From NCBI GenBank assembly GCA_021295785.1, contig JAGWBR010000003.1:1-61774 (forward strand): a DNA stretch of 61,774 bases, written 5' to 3'. The stretch comes from Gemmatimonadota bacterium (lineage in GTDB: Bacteria; Gemmatimonadota; Gemmatimonadetes; Palauibacterales; Palauibacteraceae). Of the stretch, positions 18,000 to 27,008 are shown one piece after another; positions within the stretch are counted from its first letter, which is position 1; the number at the start of each line of letters is the position of its first letter. A program made the position numbers and the translations under genes. The notes below the pieces were generated by a model, which had not been told where the DNA came from, did not search any database, and saw only the letters and a program-made list of their open reading frames with translations.

Positions 18000-19450
18000 A
18001 GGACTGCCTCCGCGGCTGCGGGCGACGACCGTTCCTCACCCGCACTGTTTTCTCCGCCCGGGCGGGCCAGGCGCTCGAATTCCCGGCCACGTGCCTCGTA
18101 GTTGCGGAATTCGTCGTAGCTGGAACAGGCCGGGGACAGGAGTACCACATCGCCTGCGCAGGTGGCGGCGCGTGCTTTCTCCACCGCTTCGGCCAGGGAC
18201 CCGGCCCTGAGAACTGTTCGGCTTGAGCCGAGGTCACTCTCAATGGTGCGACCAGCTTCGCCGTAGGCGATGACCATCCGGCACAGCGGCCCCAGTGCGT
18301 CGGCCAGCCCCCCGTACGCCTCTCCCTTGTGCCTGCCTCCCAGCAACAGGCAGTATGGCCTTTCGAGTCCGCGCACCGCGGCTACGACCGCCGCCACGTT
18401 CGTCGCTTTGGAGTCGTTGATCCACTGGACTCCCTCCCATTCCCCCACGACGGCCATGCGGTGGGGAAGGCCCCCGAAGCTGGCCAGCCGGCGGGAAATG
18501 GCGCTCGTCGATGCCCCCGCCAGCCGGGCCAACACTCCGGCTGTGAGCGCGTTGTGGATGTTGTGTCGCCCGTGGAGCCTGAGTCCGCCGGCACTGCCCC
18601 AGTGCTCGATTTCGCTGCCGGGTGCCGGGCGGTAGGACAACATCTCCTCCTGGTCCAGGTATGCTCCGGGGAGGTCGTGAGCTTCGAGCGAGACCACGTA
18701 TGACTCGCCAGCCACGCCGGCGGCCATCGCGCAGACCTCGTTGTCGTCTGCGTTGATCACCCATCTTGAGTCCGGATCCGCGCCTCCGAAAATCCTGGCC
18801 TTGTCGCGGTAGTAGTCGCCGACGGTGGAATAGGCGTCGAGATGGTCGGGTGCCAGGTTCAGCAGTGCCCCGATGTCGCAGCGAAAGTCGCGCGTGCCCG
18901 ACAGCTGGAATGAGCTGAGCTCCACCACGGTCCAAGGGGGTTGGGGCGACGTCATCGCAACCTCCGAAAGCGGCCGACCGGCGTTCCCGGAAGGTGGCGC
19001 GCCGATCCCCGCCCCGGCCAGGACCCGGGCAGTCAGTTCGGTGACCGTGGTCTTGCCGTTGGTTCCGGTCACGCCGATCACCCTGGCCTGCAGGGCCCTG
19101 AACGCCAGCTCTACCTCCGCGACCTCGGCGACCGCCGCCCCGGCAACTGCCCCACGCACGGGTGCCGACGAGGGAATGCCGGGACTGGTGACCACCAGAT
19201 CCGATCCTAGGACCTTGTCCAGGTCGTGCCGGCCCAATTCCGCCGTGATGCCCTGCCCCGCCAGTTCTTCCCGCGCGCCGCGCAGTTCGGGACCGGTGCC
19301 GGTATCGCTGGCGTACACCTCGGCCCCCAGCGCGGCTGCCAGTTTGGCTGCCGCAAAACCCGAGGCTCCGAGTCCCAGCACCGCCACGCGCCCGCCCGGC
19401 CCAAAGAGCGGCTCGCGCCGCCACCGCGCCACCACCCTGTCACTGCTCAT
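17996..19450 (-). CDS. murD: UDP-N-acetylmuramoylalanine-D-glutamate ligase
   Basis: MurD adds D-Glu to UDP-MurNAc-L-Ala. The 484-residue product has the N-terminal VAVLGLGASGFAAAK loop, Walker A GVTGTNGKTT, a central GRHNIHNALTAGVLA block and WINDSKATNVAAV. The C-terminal tail is longer than usual and ends in a Glu/Ala-rich stretch. The ATG overlaps the mraY stop (ATGA). Confidence 0.95.
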   Translation of the reverse strand: MSSDRVVARWRREPLFGPGGRVAVLGLGASGFAAAKLAAALGAEVYASDTGTGPELRGAREELAGQGITAELGRHDLDKVLGSDLVVTSPGIPSSAPVRGAVAGAAVAEVAEVELAFRALQARVIGVTGTNGKTTVTELTARVLAGAGIGAPPSGNAGRPLSEVAMTSPQPPWTVVELSSFQLSGTRDFRCDIGALLNLAPDHLDAYSTVGDYYRDKARIFGGADPDSRWVINADDNEVCAMAAGVAGESYVVSLEAHDLPGAYLDQEEMLSYRPAPGSEIEHWGSAGGLRLHGRHNIHNALTAGVLARLAGASTSAISRRLASFGGLPHRMAVVGEWEGVQWINDSKATNVAAVVAAVRGLERPYCLLLGGRHKGEAYGGLADALGPLCRMVIAYGEAGRTIESDLGSSRTVLRAGSLAEAVEKARAATCAGDVVLLSPACSSYDEFRNYEARGREFERLARPGGENSAGEERSSPAAAEAVL

Positions 19451-20553
19451 CTGATCTTCAGCGTGGCCAGTCCGGCCAGCGCGCAGAGGATGCCCAAGAT
19501 GTAGAACCGGACCACTACCTTGGTCTCGGGCCAGCCCAGCTTTTCAAAGTGGTGGTGCAGCGGTGCCATTAGGAACAGCCTGCGGCCTTCGCCGAAGCGG
19601 TGCCTGGTGTAGCGGAACCAGGTGGTCTGCGCCATCACCGAGATGCCCTCAAGAACGAATACGCCCCCAACAATGGGGAGCAGGAACTCGGCTTTGAGGA
19701 GAATCGCCACCGCTCCCAGCGCTCCCCCCAGGGCAAGCGAACCCGTGTCGCCCATGAAGACCTGGGCGGGCGGAGCATTGAACCACAGGAATCCGATGGC
19801 TGCACCGGCCATGGCCGCACAGAAGATCGCCAGTTCGCCGGCACCGTCCACGTAGAACAGGCCCAGGTACGAAGACATGTCCACGCGACCGATGGCATAG
19901 GCGAAAACGCCAAACGTCAGAACCGCCAGGGCCGCCAGTCCGGTCGCCAACCCGTCGAGTCCGTCGGTGAGGTTGACCGTGTTGCTGGACCCGGCAATTA
20001 CGATCGCGGTAAAGGCCGGGAACGCCCACGGGGCCAGCACCACGCTCACGTCTTTGAAGAACGGCATCATCGTCTGCGAGGGGCCGTAACCGGAGATCGG
20101 ATCGAGCAGCAAGTACAGGCCCAGGCCGCCGCCGAGTGCGACCTGCGAGATCATCTTGTACCGGGCGATCAGGCCACGGGGCTGCCGGCGCACGATTTTC
20201 AGGTAATCATCCATGAACCCAACGGCTCCGAGGCACAGGGTTATCGCGGCAGCAATCAGGACCAGCCGGTTGTCGAGCCTGGCCCACAACAACACCGGTA
20301 CAATGCAGCCCGTCAGGATAATCAGACCGCCCATGGTCGGGGTGCCCGCCTTGCCAAGGTGTGCCGCGGGACCTTCCGCCCGAACCACCTGGCCCCATCC
20401 CCTTTTCTGGATTCCCCGCAGAATGCAGGGACCCACCACGAACGAGACGATCAGCGCGGTGGCGGTCGCGGCGGCGGCCCTGAACGACAGATACTGGAAC
20501 ACGTTCAGGACAGGCCACCGGTCAGCGAGCGGGAAAAGCAGGTGATAGAGCAT
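19447..20553 (-). CDS. mraY: phospho-N-acetylmuramoyl-pentapeptide transferase
   Basis: MraY is the membrane enzyme that forms lipid I. The 368-residue product has about ten membrane helices and the family motifs GTPTMGGLIIL, GFMDDYLKIV, NTVNLTDGLDGLATG and FMGDTGSLALGG, and ends with PLHHHFEKLGWPETKVV. The start ATG directly follows the TAG of murEF. Confidence 0.97.
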   Translation of the reverse strand: MLYHLLFPLADRWPVLNVFQYLSFRAAAATATALIVSFVVGPCILRGIQKRGWGQVVRAEGPAAHLGKAGTPTMGGLIILTGCIVPVLLWARLDNRLVLIAAAITLCLGAVGFMDDYLKIVRRQPRGLIARYKMISQVALGGGLGLYLLLDPISGYGPSQTMMPFFKDVSVVLAPWAFPAFTAIVIAGSSNTVNLTDGLDGLATGLAALAVLTFGVFAYAIGRVDMSSYLGLFYVDGAGELAIFCAAMAGAAIGFLWFNAPPAQVFMGDTGSLALGGALGAVAILLKAEFLLPIVGGVFVLEGISVMAQTTWFRYTRHRFGEGRRLFLMAPLHHHFEKLGWPETKVVVRFYILGILCALAGLATLKIR

Positions 20554-23505
20554 CTAGTCTTCCCCCTCCGCGCGAAGTTCTCGGCGGCCGGGACCGGCCT
20601 GAGCGCCGCTCCCCGGAGTGCCCTCGGCATCCGACCGGCTCTCGCCGAAACGCTGCTCCAGAGCTTCGATTACTCGTTCCAACCGGACGCCGCGCGATCC
20701 CTTCACGAGGACTACTTCGTTCCCTGCCAACGCCTCCACGAACTCGCCGATCACGTCAGCCGCGTCGTCTGCGCGGAGGACGCGGGGGGCCGGCGCCGGA
20801 AACTCGGCCCGCGAAAACAACCCCGTGGCCGCAACCGGGTTGAACCCTTCCTCACCGAGGCGGGCCGCGATCTGGTTGTGAGCAGTTTCGGAGATTTGGC
20901 CCAGCTCCAGCATCGACCCCGCGAATGCCGCCCGGCGACGACCTGGTTCCAGCGAAGCAACATGATCAATGGCCGCGGCGAACGACTGCGGATTGGCGTT
21001 GTAGCAGTCGGCCATGACCACGAGCTCGCCGATGCGGCGGACGAGGCCGCGCAGGCCAACCGGTCGGTAGGAGCGCAGGCCGGCTGACCACTCGGCGGGA
21101 GAAGCCCCCATGGCCTCGGCCGCCGCCGCTGCGATCAGTGCGTCGCGCAGGTGGTGGATCCCTCCGACATTCAGTTCAACCCTGACGCCGCTCTTCTCGA
21201 ACCAGACCGTTTCGGCGCCCGCTCCGCATTTGTCCGGGTGGAAATCGCAATCCGGTCCGATTCCCGCTACAATCACCCCGGCCCGCATGGCCCGTGCGGC
21301 CTTGGGCAGCATGTCGGGCTCTTCGCCAACCAGCAGCAGACCGGAACCGGAGAGCTCCGACGCCAGCGAGAGTTTTTCCCGGAGTACGCCTTCCAGGCTT
21401 CCCAGTTCTTCCAGGTGCGCCGGGCCGATGGTGGTTACAACGGCAACATCGGGGTCGGCAATCTCAGTCAGTCGGGCGATTTCGCCGGGCACGCTGGCAC
21501 CCGCCTCAAGCACCCAGGCCTCCGCTTCCGACGGAGCCGACAAGACCGACAGTGGGAGGCCGATCCAGTTGTTGAAATTTCCGGCGGTCCGGTGGACGGG
21601 GCGAGTTGTGGAAAGCGCGCAGGCCAGCATTTCTTTGACCGTGGTCTTGCCGCTGCTTCCGGTGACCGCCGCGACCGAGATTGGCGGTGTGGCCGACCTC
21701 GTGGCGCGGCGGACCGCGGCCGCCAGATCGCCCAGCGCGCGAAGTGTGTCGGAGACCACGAAATACTGAAGTGGCAAGGCAGGATCGGCCCCTCCTCGCG
21801 GAACTACCGCCCCGATTGCCCCGGCCGCGGCCGCCGCGCCCAGGAAACGGGTGCCGTCGAACCGCTCGCCCTTGAGCGCCACGAACAAGGCTCCCGGCGC
21901 GATGGTGCGGGTGTCGGTCGAGACCTCGGTGTAGTGCAGGTCCGGGTCCGCGGCCTCGTTGCCGGCAGCCGTGCCCGAACCGGACCCGTCCAGGTCCAGG
22001 GCCCTCCGAATCCCCCGCGTTGTGAGTACCCGGTGGGCCGCCAGCCGCGCCCCAACCAGCTCCCTGACTATCTCGGCCTCGTCAAAGGGGAGCGTCTCGC
22101 CCGCCACCGTCTGCGTGGTCTCGTGCCCCTTGCCGAGCAAGACGACCGTGTCAGCCGGCCGTGCGAGCTCCAGCGCGTGCCTGATGGCCTCGCGGCGGTC
22201 CGGGATGATGGTGAAGGTGTCGGCCGCCAAGCCGGCGGTCATCTCCGCGCAGATCGCCTCGGGCGACTCGGACCGCGGGTTGTCGCCGGTGACAATCGCC
22301 ACGTCAGCCAGTTCCGCCAGGGCTTTCCCCATGGGCCGTCGCTTGCCCCTGTCTCTGTCCCCCCCGCAACCACCCAGAGCGATCAAACGGCCCTCGGTCG
22401 ATTCTCCCAGATTGCGCAACACCCGGCGCCACGAGTCGGGATTGTGCGCAAAATCGCGAATCACCGACGCGGGGCTGCCGGCCAGCACTTCCATGCGCCC
22501 CGGAGGGCCGGCGGACCGGGACAGGCGCTCGGCGATGTGGTCCAGGTCAACTCCCATGCCGATTCCGATGCAGGCAGCCGCCAGCGCGTTGCGGATGTTG
22601 AACTCGGCCGGGAGGGCCAGTCTGACCTCGGCGCTCTGTCCGTCGAATGCGAGGGTGAAGGTGGACCCGGCCGGGTCCGTGCAGACGCTCTCTGCCCTTA
22701 CGTCAGCGTGCGATTCAAGTCCAAAGCGGAGCAGCCGGGCACCCGGAGGAACTGGCAGTCCGTCCCACGCCGACTCCCCGGCATCGGTCGCGCAAGTCCC
22801 GCCCGGTGCCACCAGGTCGGCCAGCCGCAGCTTCGCAAACCGGTACTCCTCGATCCCGGAGTGGTATTCGAGGTGCTCCCTGCTGAAGCTGGCGAACACG
22901 CCGACCTCAAATGACAGCGCGGCGGCGCGGCGCTGGTCGAGCGCGTGGGACGAGACTTCCATGACCGCCATTTCGACGCCTTCGTCGCCCAGGCCGGCCA
23001 GGATCGAGGCCAGGTCGAGCGGTCCCGGGGTCGTGAGGTCGCCGCCGCGGAGTTCGCCCCGGGGACCCGTCACGCCCAGAGTGCCGATCGCCGCGGTCGC
23101 GCCGGCGCCAGACAACACCTGCCGCGCCAACCACACCGTGGTCGACTTGCCGTTGGTGCCGGTTACCCCGGCCAGCTTCACGCGGGTCTGGGGATCGCCG
23201 GCGAAAAGCGCCGCCAGATGGGCAACCGCGAGGCGAGAGTCTCTCACCACCAATTGCGCCAGCACGTCTGGTTCGACCGGCCTCTCCACCACGGCTGCCA
23301 GTGCCCCCGCCGCGGCTGCCGCCCGGACGAAATCGTGACCGTCGCTCTTGGTACCGGGCACTGCGCAGAACAGGTCCCCCTTGCCGGCCATCCGGGAGTC
23401 GTCAACGAGGTTCCTGAACTCGTTTGGGGGACTGAGAATCGTCCACCTCGGATTCAGTCCTTCTCGCGTCAGACGGGCGGTCACCTCGGCGGTGGACCTT
23501 GCCAT
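20554..23505 (-). CDS. murEF: MurE-MurF fusion ligase
   Basis: One frame of 983 residues encodes two consecutive Mur ligases. The first half (about 1-487) is MurE: DSR near residue 36, Walker A GVTGTNGKST (113-122), FAHNPDS, and the DNPR motif (about 408-411) that in known MurE enzymes binds meso-diaminopimelate. A Gly/Ser/Ala-rich linker (about 500-520) follows. The second half is MurF: STDTR, Walker A TGSSGKTT (about 615-622), NFNNWIGLPL, and YNANPQSF. The fused enzyme would add meso-DAP and then D-Ala-D-Ala to the UDP-MurNAc peptide. I chose the ATG at 23505, 29 bases after the ftsI stop; the frame to 23619 lies inside ftsI. Such fusions are known in a few other bacteria. No stop or frameshift interrupts the joint. 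Confidence 0.95.
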   Translation of the reverse strand: MARSTAEVTARLTREGLNPRWTILSPPNEFRNLVDDSRMAGKGDLFCAVPGTKSDGHDFVRAAAAAGALAAVVERPVEPDVLAQLVVRDSRLAVAHLAALFAGDPQTRVKLAGVTGTNGKSTTVWLARQVLSGAGATAAIGTLGVTGPRGELRGGDLTTPGPLDLASILAGLGDEGVEMAVMEVSSHALDQRRAAALSFEVGVFASFSREHLEYHSGIEEYRFAKLRLADLVAPGGTCATDAGESAWDGLPVPPGARLLRFGLESHADVRAESVCTDPAGSTFTLAFDGQSAEVRLALPAEFNIRNALAAACIGIGMGVDLDHIAERLSRSAGPPGRMEVLAGSPASVIRDFAHNPDSWRRVLRNLGESTEGRLIALGGCGGDRDRGKRRPMGKALAELADVAIVTGDNPRSESPEAICAEMTAGLAADTFTIIPDRREAIRHALELARPADTVVLLGKGHETTQTVAGETLPFDEAEIVRELVGARLAAHRVLTTRGIRRALDLDGSGSGTAAGNEAADPDLHYTEVSTDTRTIAPGALFVALKGERFDGTRFLGAAAAAGAIGAVVPRGGADPALPLQYFVVSDTLRALGDLAAAVRRATRSATPPISVAAVTGSSGKTTVKEMLACALSTTRPVHRTAGNFNNWIGLPLSVLSAPSEAEAWVLEAGASVPGEIARLTEIADPDVAVVTTIGPAHLEELGSLEGVLREKLSLASELSGSGLLLVGEEPDMLPKAARAMRAGVIVAGIGPDCDFHPDKCGAGAETVWFEKSGVRVELNVGGIHHLRDALIAAAAAEAMGASPAEWSAGLRSYRPVGLRGLVRRIGELVVMADCYNANPQSFAAAIDHVASLEPGRRRAAFAGSMLELGQISETAHNQIAARLGEEGFNPVAATGLFSRAEFPAPAPRVLRADDAADVIGEFVEALAGNEVVLVKGSRGVRLERVIEALEQRFGESRSDAEGTPGSGAQAGPGRRELRAEGED

Positions 23506-23534
23506 AAGCAATTCCGGCCCCTGTGCTCGGCGGT

Positions 23535-25592
23535 CTACCGCAGAATCACGACAGAGCCGACCGGTACTGTTGCGCCGGGGGCAGGCTCCTGTTCGGCCAC
23601 AACGGTGCTTCCTTCCCACGAAACTCGCAGGCCCAGCTCGTGGAGTAATGCAGCTGCCGGTCTCAGGGCCAGGCCCTGCAGGTCCGGCACCTCGATGTCG
23701 GGCAGTTGTGGGTCGGGCGATGTCGGGCCTTGCCAGCCCGGCCCCGCGCCGTCGAGCACGAAGTAGGTGCCCGGTGCCGGCAACCGCGGACGCAGGACCC
23801 TGTTCCGGGTCGCAGCCTCGTCGGGGTCAAAGTTCCACTGCCGGGCGGCCCCGGCCAACGCCACCGGGCGGCCCAGCGTTGCGTCGCGGCTGGCCAGGGC
23901 GGCCTCAAGCGTCGCGCGGCTCGCCGGAGCGGCGATTTCCCCGCCATAATAGGCGGAGGTAGTGGGGTCTTCCAGCCGTGTCAGAATTACCAGAGTGGGG
24001 TCTTCCGACGGCGCGAAACCGATGAACGAGGCGCGGTGCCTGTCGGGCGCGTACACGCCGTTCACCGCCAGCCGGGCGGTTCCCGTCTTGCCCGCCAACG
24101 TGACACCGTCCAACCGGGCCCGGCGGGCCGTCCCCTCGCGAACCACTTCCTCCAGAACGCCTTTGACGAGCTCGGCCGTCTCGCTTGAGATCACCCGGCG
24201 AACCGGCTCCGGGTCAAACGGCCTCAGGATCGTTCCCTCGGGACTCCTGATCTCGCGAATGAGCGCCGGGGGCATCAGCACCCCGTCATTGGCAAGCGCC
24301 CCGTAGGCCGCCGCCATTTGCAGCGAGGTCGCGGACATCTCGTAGCCCATCGCCAGCGAAGCCTGGCTCAGGGCGCTCCAGTTCCGGTAACCGGACAGGC
24401 GACCGGAAGATTCGGCCAGGTGACCGACACCGGTCCGCATGCCGAATCCGAAGTCGCGGAGATACCTGTGCTGGACCGGCCTCGCCAGGCGCCGCGAGAG
24501 CTTGACCGCCCCCACGTTGCTGGACTTTGAAATGACTTGGTGGACCGGAAGGATGTCGTAGCCATGGACATCGGTGATCGTCCGGCTTCCCTGCACCATT
24601 CGGCCGTTGTGGACATCGATCTCTTCTTCGAGGTCGACCAGGCCCTCCTCCAACAGCGAGGCGAGAAGAAACGGCTTGGCGGTCGATCCCGGCTCGTAGG
24701 GGTCGGTGAGCACCGGAATCCGGTCGCCCGCGGCGCCCTCGCGCTGGCTGGCGATTGCCAGAAGTTCACCGGTCCGCGGATCGAGCAGCACGATGTCTCC
24801 GGCCGCCGCGCCGGTCCCCTCGATCGCCCGGGCCAGTTCGCTCTCCGCGATTCTCTGGAGCCCGGCGTCAATGGTCAGGATGACGTCGTTGCCCGGCCGA
24901 GGTTCAATGACCCGGGACTCTGGCACCAGGAACCTCTGGTTCTTTCCGTCACGGCGGTATTCGGCGCGCCCCGGTGCACCGGCCAATTCATCGTTGAGGG
25001 CAAGCTCGAGCCCGGTGGCGCCTTCTCCCTCAACACCCACATGGCCGATCAGCTGGCGGGCCAGCCCCCCGCGGGGGTACGCCCTGGCCGAGGCGCTCTC
25101 GAAGTGGAGCCCGGCGGTGAGCAGTCCCTTCAGTTCCAGGTGTTGCTCGTCGGTGAGCCCGGCTGCAAACCGTACCCAACCCCCCTGCGACGCCTCCACG
25201 GCGGCCCGGCGGGCGGGCGTGAGGGTGACCACGGACGAAATCAATCCCAGCGCTTCCTCGCGGGTCACCGCCAGCTCGTTTACGGCCAGGTAGGCAGCGT
25301 GGCGAGTGTCCGGGGCCGCCAGAACTTCGCCGTTGCGGTCGAGGATTCGGCCGCGCACGGCCGGAATGTCCATCCAGCTGTTGCTCTGCCTGAGCTGGAT
25401 TTCTTTGTACTCCGCGCCTTTTAACAGTTGGATTTCGATAAGGCGGCCGCCGTAAAGCAGGGCAATCGCGGTAGCCGCGCACGCCAGCACCGTGTGCCTG
25501 GGCCCGCCCGGCGAGCGCGAGACAAGACGCCTCTTCGCCTTGGGACCCCGGGCGGCGAGTTTCTCCGGTTCGTGCAGTCCGTAACGGGTCAT
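23535..25592 (-). CDS. ftsI: septal class B penicillin-binding protein with PASTA domain
   Basis: FtsI is the septal transpeptidase partner of FtsW. The 685-residue product has a short basic cytoplasmic tail, one membrane helix (about residues 33-50), and a dimerisation/pedestal domain with RGRILDRNGEVLA. The transpeptidase domain has the active-site motifs SxxK (S303 in PGSTAKPF), SxN (S357 in KSSNV) and KTGT (502-505). A single PASTA domain (about 635-685) begins at VPDLQGLALRPAAALL, as in SpoVD-type PBPs. The ATG overlaps the ftsL stop (ATGA). Confidence 0.95.
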   Translation of the reverse strand: MTRYGLHEPEKLAARGPKAKRRLVSRSPGGPRHTVLACAATAIALLYGGRLIEIQLLKGAEYKEIQLRQSNSWMDIPAVRGRILDRNGEVLAAPDTRHAAYLAVNELAVTREEALGLISSVVTLTPARRAAVEASQGGWVRFAAGLTDEQHLELKGLLTAGLHFESASARAYPRGGLARQLIGHVGVEGEGATGLELALNDELAGAPGRAEYRRDGKNQRFLVPESRVIEPRPGNDVILTIDAGLQRIAESELARAIEGTGAAAGDIVLLDPRTGELLAIASQREGAAGDRIPVLTDPYEPGSTAKPFLLASLLEEGLVDLEEEIDVHNGRMVQGSRTITDVHGYDILPVHQVISKSSNVGAVKLSRRLARPVQHRYLRDFGFGMRTGVGHLAESSGRLSGYRNWSALSQASLAMGYEMSATSLQMAAAYGALANDGVLMPPALIREIRSPEGTILRPFDPEPVRRVISSETAELVKGVLEEVVREGTARRARLDGVTLAGKTGTARLAVNGVYAPDRHRASFIGFAPSEDPTLVILTRLEDPTTSAYYGGEIAAPASRATLEAALASRDATLGRPVALAGAARQWNFDPDEAATRNRVLRPRLPAPGTYFVLDGAGPGWQGPTSPDPQLPDIEVPDLQGLALRPAAALLHELGLRVSWEGSTVVAEQEPAPGATVPVGSVVILR

Positions 25593-26035
25593 CCGCTCCT
25601 CCCCTCACCTTCTGGCCCCGTCGATTCGTCTGATTCTCCGGCATTCGGCTCGCCGGCGGCCTGGACCTCTTGCCCCTCAGCCGCCACCTGCGCGTCCGCC
25701 TCGCCGGGGTCGCCCCCTGAAGGCAGAGCGTCCTCTGCTACCCAGATCATGTCACCTCCCACGGCCCTGCGAAGGCCCAACTCCGCGGCCGCGGCTTCAA
25801 TCCTGCCCGGTGTCATGAGCGAATCCGCTCTGGCGCGCGCGGCCAACAGCCTGTCGCGGATCACGCCTGCCTGTGCCCGCAGCTCCTCTCGCTGGGTCGA
25901 GAGCGAACGGCCCTCGTCACCGCGCCACACCGTGCCCGCGAGCGCAGCCACCAGTGCAACCCCCCCAAGCGCGGCGGGCATCCATGCGCGGAGCCGGCGG
26001 CGCCTGGCCACACGGCCGGCCCTGGTGCCGCTCAT
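25589..26035 (-). CDS. ftsL: FtsL-like divisome protein
   Basis: The 148-residue product sits in the ftsL slot between rsmH and ftsI. It has an Arg-rich cytoplasmic tail, one membrane helix (about residues 17-36), and a short coiled coil (REELRAQAGVIRDRLLAARA) ending in an FtsL-like MTPGRIEAAAAELGL. An unusual acidic Glu/Gly/Ala tail of about 45 residues follows. FtsL sequences diverge quickly, so the call rests on size, topology and position. The ATG at 26035 overlaps the rsmH stop (ATGA). Confidence 0.75.
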   Translation of the reverse strand: MSGTRAGRVARRRRLRAWMPAALGGVALVAALAGTVWRGDEGRSLSTQREELRAQAGVIRDRLLAARARADSLMTPGRIEAAAAELGLRRAVGGDMIWVAEDALPSGGDPGEADAQVAAEGQEVQAAGEPNAGESDESTGPEGEGRSG

Positions 26036-27003
26036 ACCGCTTTCTCCCAGGCCCGCAACCGGGCCGAGCGCGCCCTGCGGTTGGCGGAAACCTCCCGGGC
26101 CGATGGCCGCAGCGGTTTCCGCGTGAGGGTTCTGCCCAGCGGGCGGCCCCTGCACTGGCAGACCAGCACATTCGGCGGGCATACGCAGCTTGCGGACCAT
26201 TCGCGAAACCGTCTCTTCACGATCCGGTCTTCCAGAGAGTGGTACGAGAGCACAACCAGTCGCCCGCGCGCCGCCAACAGGTCCAGAGCCTCGTCAAGCC
26301 CCTCGGCGAGGGCGGCGAGCTCGTCGTTCACCGCGATTCGTACCGCCTGGAAAACGCGAGCCTGTTCCTTGACCGAAGGCGTCCGCCCGAACACCCGGGC
26401 CATTGCCGCCGTCAGGTCGTCGCTTGTTTTGAAGGGCCGTGTGCACCGCCGCATCACCACCACCCGTGCGAGCGCCCGCCAGCGCCGCTCCTCCCCTTGG
26501 CGGAACACACGACCCAGTTCCTTTTCGCTGCTGTTGTTCAGCAGATCAGCCGCTGGCTCTCCTCCCGCACCACCACCCATCCCCATCCCCATCCCCAACC
26601 GCGTTCCGGCACGGAAGGAGAACCCGCGATCGCTGTTGTCCATTTGGTACGACGACACCCCCAGATCCATCAGGATGCCCTGCACGCCTTGCCGGCTAAC
26701 TACTCCACCCCGGCCGCCGCGCCCTGCCGCCTGGCGTACCTCGGGAACGGAGCCCATGCGCCGGAAGTTTCCCCGGGCCACCGTGGCGCGCTCGGAGTGG
26801 CAACCGAGCCGCTCTTTGGCCGCACTCACCGCGTCCGGGTCCTGGTCGATGCCAATTACACGAACCCCGTCGGCCGCATCCAGCAGGTGCGCGGAGTGCC
26901 CACCGCCGCCGACCGTAGCGTCGATGAACACACTGCCCTCGGGGGCCTGCTCCGGCCGCAGGGCGGCGACCACTTCGTCGACCATGACAGGTTCATGCCC
27001 CAA
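26032..27003 (-). CDS. rsmH: 16S rRNA (cytosine-1402-N4) methyltransferase
   Basis: RsmH (MraW) uses S-adenosylmethionine to methylate C1402 of 16S rRNA. The product of about 323 residues has HEPVMVDEVV, the SAM-binding FIDATVGGGGHSAHLL, LMDLGVSSYQMD, FNDELAAL-type and VVLSYHSLEDRIVK motifs, and the C-terminal RSARLRAWEKA. The TTG at 27003 is the best start because it keeps the conserved HEPV; an AGGGG sits just upstream. A Met/Gly-rich insertion (RLGMGMGMGGGAGG) interrupts the region after the FSFR block and is not typical. It starts 5 bases after mraZ. Confidence 0.93.
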   Translation of the reverse strand: MGHEPVMVDEVVAALRPEQAPEGSVFIDATVGGGGHSAHLLDAADGVRVIGIDQDPDAVSAAKERLGCHSERATVARGNFRRMGSVPEVRQAAGRGGRGGVVSRQGVQGILMDLGVSSYQMDNSDRGFSFRAGTRLGMGMGMGGGAGGEPAADLLNNSSEKELGRVFRQGEERRWRALARVVVMRRCTRPFKTSDDLTAAMARVFGRTPSVKEQARVFQAVRIAVNDELAALAEGLDEALDLLAARGRLVVLSYHSLEDRIVKRRFREWSASCVCPPNVLVCQCRGRPLGRTLTRKPLRPSAREVSANRRARSARLRAWEKAV

Positions 27004-27008
27004 TCCCC

